A stretch of 5,788 nt of DNA. It comes from JBOGFI01 sp050743365. Lineage in GTDB: Bacteria > Actinomycetota > Acidimicrobiia > IMCC26256 > JACDBD01. The notes under the pieces are model-generated. The model saw only the letters and a list, made by a program, of their open reading frames with translations. It had not been told where the DNA came from and did not search any database. A program made the position numbers and the translations under genes. Shown piece after piece: positions 1 through 4,912 of this stretch. The stretch's first letter is position 1, and each line of letters opens with the position of its first letter. The DNA is taken from assembly GCA_050743365.1 (NCBI GenBank), contig JBOGFI010000187.1:1-5788 (forward strand), read 5' to 3'.

Positions 1-288
1 CACCGAAGCCGCGGCGGCCGCGCCCGACGCGGTCAAGCGCATCGGGCCCAAGCGGGCGGAGTCGGTGCCCCGTACGCCGTCCGAGTAGTCGTTGGCGTAG
101 TTGACACCGACCTGCATCCCCACCGACACGACGAGCGCAGCCACCGCTCGCCACGGGATCACGGACTGTGCGCTCGCGGCGCTGGCGGTGCCGACGAGCA
201 CGGGTGCGATCGCGGCACTGAGCGTTCGGGGGCGTGCCCCCGCGAGCCAGAGCCGCCAGCCCGAAACCACCGTCGCCGGCGCGTTCAC
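1..288 (-). CDS. menA: 1,4-dihydroxy-2-naphthoate polyprenyltransferase MenA, 5' part (truncated by window edge)
   Basis: This is the N-terminal 96 residues of a UbiA-superfamily membrane prenyltransferase. MenA joins a polyprenyl chain to 1,4-dihydroxy-2-naphthoate, releasing CO2 and diphosphate and giving demethylmenaquinone at the inner face of the membrane. I translated the minus strand directly. The frame starts with GTG at 288-286 and reads WRLWLAGARPRTL (residues 11-23), then hydrophobic stretches at about 22-38 and 47-65. The diagnostic first aspartate-rich motif VNYANDYSDGVRGTD follows (62-76); N66, D67 and D70 are the expected Mg-diphosphate binding residues. GPMRL (81-85) is also typical of MenA. 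The GTG overlaps the menB stop in the sequence GTGA, so the two are almost certainly translationally coupled in one operon. No separate ribosome binding site is needed or evident. The family is usually about 290-300 residues, so roughly two thirds lies outside the window. Confidence 0.93.
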   Translation of the reverse strand, partial: MNAPATVVSGWRLWLAGARPRTLSAAIAPVLVGTASAASAQSVIPWRAVAALVVSVGMQVGVNYANDYSDGVRGTDSARLGPMRLTASGAAAAASV

Positions 289-1124
289 GGCCGCTTCGGG
301 TACTTCCCGAAGTCGGGCGGGCGTCCCTCGAGATAGGCGCGTTTGCCCTCCTGCGCCTCCTCGCTCATGTAATAGAGAAGGGTGGCGTCACCGGCGAGCT
401 GCTGGATCCCCGCCAGGCCGTCGTCGGCCGCGTTCAGCGACGCCTTTAGCATGCGCAACGCGAGCGGGCTCCACTGGAGCATCCTGCGGCACCACTCCAC
501 GGTCTCGATCTCGAGGCGTTCGAGCGGAACGACCTTGTTCACGAGCCCCATACCCAGTGCTTCGTGCGCGTCGTACTGCTCGCACAGGAACCAGATCTCG
601 CGTGCCTTCTTCTGTCCGACGGAGCGTGCCAGCAGCCCGGACCCGTACCCGCCGTCGAACGAGCCGACCTTGGGGCCGGTCTGCCCGAACCGGGCGTTGT
701 CGGCGGCGACAGTGAGGTCGCACACCACGTGCAGCACGTGACCGCCGCCGATCGCGTATCCGGCCACCATGGCGACCACCGGCTTGGGCGTCCGGCGGAT
801 CTGCACCTGGAGGTCGAGCACGTTGAGGCGGCCGATCCCGTCGTCGCCGACGTAGCCGTCGTCGCCCCGGATCCGCTGGTCGCCCCCCGAGCAGAACGCC
901 TCGGTGCCCTCGCCGGTGAGGATGACGGTCCCGACGGTGGGGTCGTCGCGGGCCCGCTCGAACGCGTCGCCGAGCTCGAACAGCGTGCGGGGCCGGAAGG
1001 CGTTACGGACCTCGGGCCGGCAGATCGTCAGCTTGGCCATGCCCTCGGCGATCTCGTAGCGGATGTCGGTGTAGCGACCTCCGCCCGGCCTCCAGTCGGC
1101 CCCGGGCCGGATGGCGGTTTCCAT
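285..1124 (-). CDS. menB: 1,4-dihydroxy-2-naphthoyl-CoA synthase MenB
   Basis: Crotonase-fold enzyme of menaquinone synthesis, 279 residues, which cyclises o-succinylbenzoyl-CoA to 1,4-dihydroxy-2-naphthoyl-CoA in the cytosol. MenB-specific signatures run its whole length: RPEVRNAFRP (36-45), CSGGDQRIRGDDGY (78-91), AGYAIGGGHV (121-130), FGQTGPKVGSFDGGYGS (146-162), GQKKAREIWFLCEQYDA (170-186) and the tail QEGKRAYLEGRPPDFGKYP (258-276). G81 and G128 lie in the two oxyanion-hole loops. G150 in the QTGPK motif marks the type I, bicarbonate-using class; the Mycobacterium tuberculosis enzyme has Asp there. The frame stays open to an ATG at 1181. I chose 1124 because that protein aligns with the family N-terminus, GGGGA lies just upstream of it, and the 1181 start has no Shine-Dalgarno sequence. 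The stop overlaps the menA start by four bases. The gene diverges from the catalase-like gene across 200 bases. Confidence 0.95.
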   Translation of the reverse strand: METAIRPGADWRPGGGRYTDIRYEIAEGMAKLTICRPEVRNAFRPRTLFELGDAFERARDDPTVGTVILTGEGTEAFCSGGDQRIRGDDGYVGDDGIGRLNVLDLQVQIRRTPKPVVAMVAGYAIGGGHVLHVVCDLTVAADNARFGQTGPKVGSFDGGYGSGLLARSVGQKKAREIWFLCEQYDAHEALGMGLVNKVVPLERLEIETVEWCRRMLQWSPLALRMLKASLNAADDGLAGIQQLAGDATLLYYMSEEAQEGKRAYLEGRPPDFGKYPKRP

Positions 1125-1155
1125 GGGCGTCCCCGCTCTAGGAGCGTTCGGTCCC

Positions 1156-1186
1156 ACCGTAGCGGCCGGGCGAGGCCGCATCCCAA
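1156..1186 (-). promoter_or_regulatory. Weak candidate promoter for menB-menA
   Basis: On the minus strand TTGGGA (1186-1181) is followed after 19 bases by TACGGT (1161-1156). TACGGT fits the actinobacterial -10 pattern TAnnnT. The -35 match is partial and the spacing is two bases longer than ideal. It would start RNA near 1149, leaving a leader of about 25 bases before the ATG at 1124, and would rule out the alternative menB start at 1181. Placed by eye only. Confidence 0.25.
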
Positions 1187-1254
1187 CGGGGGGTCGGCCG
1201 ATTTCGGTGCCGCTCCGAGTCAGGGGTTTGGAGTCGCCGACGCTCGCTGGCGGT

Positions 1255-1270
1255 GCGTTCCGCGGAACGC
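1255..1270. promoter_or_regulatory. Perfect 16-bp palindrome, candidate operator between menB and the catalase-like gene
   Basis: GCGTTCCGCGGAACGC is identical to its own reverse complement. It is flanked by GGCG (1249-1252) and CGCC (1272-1275), which nearly extends the symmetry. The half-site GCGTTC also occurs at 1144-1149 and 1289-1294 in the same spacer. A dyad of this size without a loop is typical of a dimeric repressor or activator site. Its position between divergent genes suggests control of one or both, but the cognate regulator is unknown. Confidence 0.45.
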
Positions 1271-1289
1271 TCGCCCTGATGTCGCCTAG

Positions 1290-1320
1290 CGTTCTCCCCG
1301 GAGCTGCCCGGGGGGAGACG
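1290..1320 (+). promoter_or_regulatory. Ribosome binding site of the catalase-like gene inside a possible sequestering hairpin
   Basis: The strong Shine-Dalgarno sequence GGGGGAG (1311-1317) lies seven bases before the GTG at 1325 and fixes that start. Just upstream, TCTCCCC (1293-1299) is the exact complement of GGGGAGA (1312-1318). A further CG/CG pair (1290-1291 with 1319-1320) extends the stem past one bulged base, and the loop is 12 bases (1300-1311). If it forms in the mRNA, this helix would hide the ribosome binding site. Whether it is a regulatory device or a by-product of GC richness cannot be told from the sequence. Confidence 0.5.
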
Positions 1321-1324
1321 TGAC

Positions 1325-2272
1325 GTGAGCGCGGACGAACGGCCGGCGGACGAGGACCTGAGTGAGCGGCTCGTCGACGCCCTGAACGAGACCTACGGCG
1401 TGCATCCCGGCCATCGGGCCGCGCACGCCAAGGGGGTCCTCTGCGCGGCGACGTTCACGCCCCTGCCCGAGGGACCGACCTTGAGCCGCGCCGCCCACTT
1501 CGGGAGCGGCCCGCTCCGGGCGCACGTCCGCTTCTCGAACGGCAGCGGGGACCCCACCGCCCCCGACGGCGCTCGGGACGGACGCGGGATCGCAGTGAAG
1601 ATCTACCTGCCCGACGGCACCAAGACCGACATCGTGAGCCTCACCCTCCCGCTGTTCTTCGTTCGGACCCCCGAGGACCTGATCGGCTTCAACGCGGCCC
1701 GGCGACCGGATCCCGACACGGGCCAGCTCGACCTGGAGAAGGTCGGGGCCTTCCTCGCCGCCCACCCCGAGACCGTGCCCGCGGTGACCGCGGCGATGGA
1801 GGCCACGCCGCCCGAGAGCTACGCCCGGCTCACATATCACGGCATCCACGCCTTCGGCTTCGTCGACGGCGGCGGGCGCCGCCGTCATGGCCGCTACCGC
1901 TTCGTCCCCGACGCGGGCGAGAGCGCGATCTCCGACGACGACGCCGCCGGCCGGGAGCGCGACTACCTCACGACCGAGCTGGCGGACCGCCTCGCCGGCG
2001 GCCCCGTCGTCTTCCACCTCGACGTGGAGCTGGCCGCACCCGACGACCCCGTCGACGACCCCACGGCGGTGTGGGGCGACGGCCGCGACCGGGTGCGGGT
2101 GGCTCGCCTCGACATCACCGGGTTGGCGTTCGACCGGGACCGCGACGGCGACATCCTCGTGTTCGACCCGACCCGGGTCGCCGACGGCATCGAGCTCACC
2201 GACGACCCCGTGCTGCACGCCCGCTCGGGCGCCTATCGGGTCTCGGTCATGCGCCGGACCGCCGGCGCCTAG
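1325..2272 (+). CDS. Catalase-family heme peroxidase, SrpA/minicatalase type
   Basis: A 315-residue heme protein of the catalase superfamily. It keeps the barrel core but lacks the C-terminal flavodoxin-like and helical parts of full catalases (about 480 residues or more). Visible landmarks, compared with human catalase: R31 and distal His H34 in RAAHAKG (R72, H75); VRFS at 68-71 with the propionate-binding Arg R69 (R112) and S71 (S114); GRGIAVKIY at 86-94; PLFFVRTPEDL at 109-119; GIHAFGFV near the middle; and proximal Arg R300 and heme-ligand Tyr Y304 in RSGAY (R354, Y358). The usual distal Asn (N148) aligns with L106, so true catalase activity is doubtful. Peroxidase use of H2O2 or organic hydroperoxides is more likely, as reported for the small members. 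No signal peptide is seen, so a cytosolic location is expected. GTG is chosen because GGGGGAG lies seven bases upstream. The gene stands alone, divergent from menB and convergent with the acetyltransferase remnant. Confidence 0.87.
   Translation: MSADERPADEDLSERLVDALNETYGVHPGHRAAHAKGVLCAATFTPLPEGPTLSRAAHFGSGPLRAHVRFSNGSGDPTAPDGARDGRGIAVKIYLPDGTKTDIVSLTLPLFFVRTPEDLIGFNAARRPDPDTGQLDLEKVGAFLAAHPETVPAVTAAMEATPPESYARLTYHGIHAFGFVDGGGRRRHGRYRFVPDAGESAISDDDAAGRERDYLTTELADRLAGGPVVFHLDVELAAPDDPVDDPTAVWGDGRDRVRVARLDITGLAFDRDRDGDILVFDPTRVADGIELTDDPVLHARSGAYRVSVMRRTAGA
2251..2268. repeat. GC-rich hairpin at the 3' end of the catalase-like gene
   Basis: GCGCCGG (2251-2257) and CCGGCGC (2262-2268) form a perfect 7-bp stem with a 4-base loop, ending one base before the TAG stop. 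No T-tract follows on either strand. It may stabilise the 3' end, or act as a terminator-like element for minus-strand transcription leaving the acetyltransferase remnant. It encodes the last residues of the protein, so it may also be only codon bias. Confidence 0.3.
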
Positions 2273-2278
2273 CACGCA

Positions 2279-2494
2279 TCACGTCGAGAGGTCAGGGTCC
2301 AGAACCATGGTGCAGGTAGCGCCGGCCCGGGTCACTTCTCGATAGCCGTGGCGCCGATAGAGGTTCAGCGCCGGGTTCGCGATCTCGACGCTCAACGAGA
2401 GCCGCGAACAGTCGCCACGCGCGAGGCATACCTTCACGCCATCCCGATGGACTGACCGCTTCTGGTCCATTGAGGCCCGGAAGCCGGGCTTCAA
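2279..2494 (-). pseudogene. Truncated GNAT N-acetyltransferase remnant (C-terminal part)
   Basis: A 71-codon minus-strand frame ending in TGA. Its last 45 or so residues look like the C-terminal part of a GNAT acetyltransferase: SRLSLSVEIANPALNLYRRHGY (30-51) matches the beta-5/alpha-4 region (RLSLSV, NPA.xLYxRxGF), followed by a final strand ending TMVLDP (62-67). The first 25 or so residues do not resemble a GNAT. The acetyl-CoA loop (Q/R-x-x-G-x-G/A) and the whole N-terminal half are missing, and I could not recover them from the other minus-strand frames up to 2648. The only start is a TTG at 2494 lying in a hairpin. I read it as a decayed gene; a short expressed protein is possible but could not bind acetyl-CoA in the usual way. 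It converges on the catalase-like gene with only six bases between the stops. Confidence 0.6.
2470..2494. repeat. Strong inverted repeat (11-bp arms, 3-base loop)
   Basis: TTGAGGCCCGG (2470-2480) and CCGGGCTTCAA (2484-2494) pair over 11 positions, with a single G/T wobble at 2474/2490 and loop AAG. It sits at the edge of the acetyltransferase remnant, about 50 bases beyond the end of the MetE-like gene and about 200 bases beyond the catalase-like gene. No T-run follows. It may be a terminator-like element, or the scar or end of a lost element. Confidence 0.45.
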
Positions 2495-2520
2495 GGGACC
2501 ACGAGCGCTTCAGGCGATGC

Positions 2521-2541
2521 GGCCCGGCGGCCGCCCGGGCC
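2521..2541 (-). terminator. Candidate terminator hairpin after the MetE-like gene
   Basis: GGCCCGG (2521-2527) pairs perfectly with CCGGGCC (2535-2541) around a 7-base loop. It begins four bases after the MetE-like stop codon (2548-2546) when read on the minus strand. There is no U-tract, as is common for hairpin terminators proposed in high-GC actinobacteria. Called on position and stem strength. Confidence 0.4.
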
Positions 2542-2545
2542 CGTG

Positions 2546-3661
2546 TCAGCCCCACACCTTTCGAGCGACCTCCGCGACGAGACCAAGCTTCGCCCGCTCG
2601 TCGTCGGTCGTAAGCGCATTGCCGAGCACCGAGGTCGCGAACCCGCACTGGGGGGAGACCGCGAGCCGCTCGAGAGGGACGTATCGGCTCGCGGCCTCAA
2701 TCTTTCTCGCCAAGTCGTCGACGGACTCGAGACGGGACCGCTTGGTGGTCACCAGGCCGAGGACCACCCACCCGTCGCCGGGCACCCGAACGAGCGGCTC
2801 GAAGCTCCCGGAGCGGGGATCGTCGTACTCGAGCAGCAGACGACGAGCACGGATGCCCCCGAAGATATGCTCCGCGACCGCCTCGTAGCCGCCCTCGACG
2901 AGCCACCGGCTCGCCTGGTTCCCCCGACAGAGATGGAACCCGAAGGTCACCCCCGGACGATCGCCGATGACCCGGTTGTCGAGCTCGAGGCCCAACTCGA
3001 TCCATCGTTCGCTCGGCCAGCCGCGACTGGCGTAGAAGTCCCGGTAGTGGGGGTCGAGCACCATCGTGTAATGGGGAGCGTCGAGCTGGAGATAGGTGGC
3101 TCCCATCGCTTCCAGCTCGTCGGCCTCCTCCCCGAGAAGCTCCGCGACGCCGGCGAGGAACTCCTCGAGCGTCGAGTACTCGGACGGAGCGCGCCGGGGA
3201 TCCCAGAAGTTCGCGAAGAGACTGGGACTGGGGAGCGTGACCTTGAGCACCCGATCGGTGCGACCACGCGCGTAGGCGAACTCCTCGGCGCAGAGGGAAC
3301 GACGGCGTCGCAGCTTCCCGACCACGGCCAGCTCTGGACGCTCGACCCGCAGGTGGCCGACCTCCTCGTCGCCATGCCAGTCGCCCCACAAGAAGGCGTC
3401 GAGATCCCATGCCGAGAAGCCCTCGACCGCCGCGGGGAGCTGGCTCTGGAACGACAGGCGGCGCATCTCGCCGTCGGTCACGACCTCGACGCCCGCGTCC
3501 GCTTGCAGGCGCAGAGCCTCGTCGACAGCGTCGTCCTCGGCAGCCTTGAGCTCGGCGGCGGAGAGCCGGCCACCGGCGAACCGCTCTCGCGCCTCGAGGA
3601 GCCGCGCCGGACGGAGCAGGCTGCCGACCACGTCGCTGCGGGCCTCGACCACCGACCGCAT
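2546..3661 (-). CDS. Cobalamin-independent methionine synthase-like methyltransferase (MetE C-terminal domain family)
   Basis: A 371-residue single-domain protein matching the catalytic C-terminal half of MetE, without the N-terminal duplicated barrel of full MetE (about 750 residues). The zinc site is complete: H243 and C245 in HLCRGN, E278 in LLLEYDD, and C339 in SPQCGF. Residues expected to hold the thiol substrate are also present: S14 in VVGSLLRP, E65 in DGEMRR, and D194 in LQLDAPHY. Established relatives move a methyl group from methyl-tetrahydrofolate or a methylated corrinoid to homocysteine, and a sister branch handles coenzyme M in alkene oxidation. The sequence alone does not say which donor or thiol is used here, so I give no gene symbol. 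ATG at 3661 matches the family N-terminus; the ribosome site is weak (GGGCAG about ten bases upstream). The ABM gene lies 191 bases upstream on the same strand. The enzyme should be cytosolic. Confidence 0.85.
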   Translation of the reverse strand: MRSVVEARSDVVGSLLRPARLLEARERFAGGRLSAAELKAAEDDAVDEALRLQADAGVEVVTDGEMRRLSFQSQLPAAVEGFSAWDLDAFLWGDWHGDEEVGHLRVERPELAVVGKLRRRRSLCAEEFAYARGRTDRVLKVTLPSPSLFANFWDPRRAPSEYSTLEEFLAGVAELLGEEADELEAMGATYLQLDAPHYTMVLDPHYRDFYASRGWPSERWIELGLELDNRVIGDRPGVTFGFHLCRGNQASRWLVEGGYEAVAEHIFGGIRARRLLLEYDDPRSGSFEPLVRVPGDGWVVLGLVTTKRSRLESVDDLARKIEAASRYVPLERLAVSPQCGFATSVLGNALTTDDERAKLGLVAEVARKVWG

Positions 3662-3734
3662 GGTACGAGCTGCCCGCTACGGTCCGTTTTATCGCCTTCG
3701 AGGAGACCGTCGATGACTGGCGACGGGCATGACG

Positions 3735-3748
3735 ATTGCGGTCACGAC
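3735..3748. repeat. First copy of a 14-bp intergenic repeat
   Basis: ATTGCGGTCACGAC occurs here, upstream of the MetE-like gene, and again at 4313-4326. After one differing base both copies continue with GCC. Both copies are in non-coding spacers, so a shared binding site is conceivable. With only two copies, chance is not excluded. Confidence 0.4.
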
Positions 3749-3770
3749 TGCCCTGGGACGGCCGCACCAC

Positions 3771-3784
3771 CCCCGTGAGCGGGG
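3771..3784. repeat. Small hairpin between the ABM gene and the MetE-like gene
   Basis: CCCCG (3771-3775) and CGGGG (3780-3784) form a 5-bp stem with a TGAG loop, about 70 bases beyond the ABM stop on the minus strand. It is too short and lacks a T-run, so it is at best a weak terminator. The rest of the 191-base spacer (3662-3852) shows no small gene and no convincing promoter. Minus-strand GATAAA, RC of 3687-3692, is only a loose -10 candidate for the MetE-like gene. Confidence 0.2.
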
Positions 3785-3852
3785 CTCGACCGCCGGCTCG
3801 GCGAAGTCTCACAACCGGCTCGACGCGGTGTCGATCCGTTCGGGGGGCGTCC

Positions 3853-4158
3853 TCAGGCTCCCCACGGTTCTGAAGAGGAGACGTGGAAGATGGTTGCCTC
3901 GGGTTCGCCGGCGAGGGACTCCTCGAGGATTCCGAGCGTCTTCGCGACCTCCGGCAGCGACTCCTGAGGCTCGAGCGCTGCCCGATCGGCGAACACCTCG
4001 GTAGCGATGAGCGAGTTGGGGTCGGCAACGTCCCGACCGATGTCGAAGCTGATGGCTCCATCCACTGCCCGGCTGGGCGCGATGACATCCTTAAATGCGG
4101 CCATGACCTGCTCGCTCTTGTCGGGCTGGGACCGTACCTGGAAGCGGACGACGATCAT
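3853..4158 (-). CDS. Antibiotic-biosynthesis-monooxygenase (ABM) domain protein
   Basis: A 101-residue protein of the dimeric alpha-beta-barrel ABM/YgiN type. Visible pattern: a first strand MIVVRFQV at the start, SEQVMAAFKDVIAPSRAVDGAISFDI (helix then strand, about 15-40), an IATEVFADRAALE strand-helix unit in the middle, and a terminal strand ATIFHV. Members include cofactor-free quinone-forming monooxygenases and heme-degrading enzymes, but many are uncharacterised. The loop after DRAALE reads PQESLPEV where many members have a His-containing A/SPHF-like motif, so a classical active site is doubtful. ATG at 4158 is chosen because GGAGG lies five bases upstream and the product then matches family length. 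The frame is open 55 codons further to 4323, but that extension looks non-coding. It could be cotranscribed with the MetE-like gene. The substrate is unknown. Confidence 0.75.
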   Translation of the reverse strand: MIVVRFQVRSQPDKSEQVMAAFKDVIAPSRAVDGAISFDIGRDVADPNSLIATEVFADRAALEPQESLPEVAKTLGILEESLAGEPEATIFHVSSSEPWGA

Positions 4159-4228
4159 CGCTTCCTCCAGGGTTCGGTGTGGCCGACGGTGAGTTGGCAT
4201 CCGAGGTCTGGTTCGGAGCGGCACTGGC

Positions 4229-4234
4229 AATGTA
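4229..4234 (-). promoter_or_regulatory. Weak -10-like element for the ABM gene
   Basis: Minus-strand TACATT (4234-4229) fits TAnnnT and would give a leader of about 65 bases before the ATG at 4158. No good -35 is seen 16-19 bases upstream. The 280-base divergent spacer 4159-4438 otherwise holds one copy of the 14-bp repeat and no recognisable small gene. Confidence 0.2.
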
Positions 4235-4312
4235 GACGGCAGGCAGCGGGCATCGTTGGGGAGCCTGTTCCCAGTCGCGCACAGTGGAGACGGCCCCTCG
4301 AGTCTGGGTGTC

Positions 4313-4326
4313 ATTGCGGTCACGAC
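4313..4326. repeat. Second copy of the 14-bp intergenic repeat
   Basis: ATTGCGGTCACGAC is identical to 3735-3748 and lies in the divergent spacer between the ABM gene and the VOC gene. It is about 155 bases before the ABM start and 112 bases before the VOC start. Three further bases (GCC) match after one mismatch. Confidence 0.4.
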
Positions 4327-4438
4327 GGCCGCTGAGCGCCCAGGCCTCTCAGAACGTCAGGTCGAGCTCGCACGCGACGCGCCGAGCGGGTCCGCCCGCA
4401 TATTGACCGGCCGCCACCCTCGTGGAAGGGTCGCGCCC

Positions 4439-4903
4439 ATGACAGTCAAACCGATTCCCGAGGGGTACCACTCGGTCACCCCGTACCTGGCGATTCGAGA
4501 CGCGGCGAAGGCCATCGACTTCTACAAGCAGGCCTTCGGAGCCGAGGAGATCATGCGGATGGCCGGGCCCGACGGCAAGATCGGCCACGCCGAGATCCGC
4601 ATCGGCGACTCGGTCATCATGCTCACCGACGAGTCCCCCGACATGGGGATGCCGTCCCCCGACGCGCTCGGCGGGTCGCCGGTGTCCATTCTGATCTACG
4701 TGGACGATGTCGATGCCGTGTTCGACCGAGCAGTGGCGGCAGGGGCGAAGTCCGAGCGGGCGGTCGAGGACCAGTTCTACGGAGACCGGGCCGGCAGCGT
4801 ACGCGACCCGTTCGGCCACGGGTGGTACATCCACACGCACATCGAGGAAGTCCCGCCCGAGGAGATGGCCCGGCGGGTCAACGCCGCGATGGAGGCCTCC
4901 TGA
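4439..4903 (+). CDS. VOC-fold protein, PhnB/glyoxalase/bleomycin-resistance type
   Basis: A 154-residue protein with the paired beta-alpha-beta-beta-beta units of the vicinal oxygen chelate fold. First unit: YHSVTPYLAIRDAAKAIDFYKQAFG (10-34), then GHAEIRIGDSVIMLTDE (49-65). Second unit: SILIYVDDVDAVFDRAVAAGA (83-103), then the signature FYGDRAGSVRDPFGHGWYI (113-131) and HTHIEEVPPEEMARR (132-146), which is characteristic of PhnB-like proteins. VOC proteins include dioxygenases, isomerases and drug-binding proteins, but the PhnB-like group has no firmly assigned reaction. H11, H50 and other polar residues could bind metal, but this is a guess. ATG at 4439 is chosen because GGAAGGG (4424-4430) lies eight bases upstream and the product matches family length. 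An in-frame extension to 4256 has no family similarity. The gene is divergent from the ABM gene and converges with the acetyltransferase after 9 bases. A 10-bp palindrome GGAGGCCTCC (4891-4900) ends the coding region. Confidence 0.87.
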   Translation: MTVKPIPEGYHSVTPYLAIRDAAKAIDFYKQAFGAEEIMRMAGPDGKIGHAEIRIGDSVIMLTDESPDMGMPSPDALGGSPVSILIYVDDVDAVFDRAVAAGAKSERAVEDQFYGDRAGSVRDPFGHGWYIHTHIEEVPPEEMARRVNAAMEAS

Positions 4904-4912
4904 GCTAATCGG

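Noticed and set aside
564..1289. Long plus-strand open frame opposite menB (241 codons)
   Set aside because: Antisense shadow of menB: it has no family-like motifs, and the menB reading matches its family end to end.
1264..1293. ECF-sigma-like promoter (GGAAC followed by CGTT) before the catalase-like gene
   Set aside because: The gap between the two boxes is about 21 bases, well outside the usual 16-19, and GGAAC is part of the perfect palindrome, which explains it better.
1286..2275. 329-codon minus-strand frame opposite the catalase-like gene
   Set aside because: A GC-rich antisense frame without recognisable domains; the plus strand carries a clear catalase core and a good ribosome site.
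3729..4004. Small plus-strand gene between the MetE-like and ABM genes
   Set aside because: It has no ribosome site, an Arg/Pro-rich product, and most of its length is antisense to the ABM coding region.
2543..4088. Very long frames overlapping the MetE-like gene on both strands (411 codons plus strand, 463 codons minus strand)
   Set aside because: Composition is Arg/Ser/Pro-rich or antisense, with no domain signal; both are explained as shadows of the MetE-like and ABM genes in GC-rich DNA.
4159..4438. N-terminal extensions of the ABM protein (to 4323) and of the VOC protein (from 4256)
   Set aside because: The two extensions run antisense to each other, match neither family, and lie upstream of clear ribosome sites at the internal ATGs. 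They are more likely spacer DNA.
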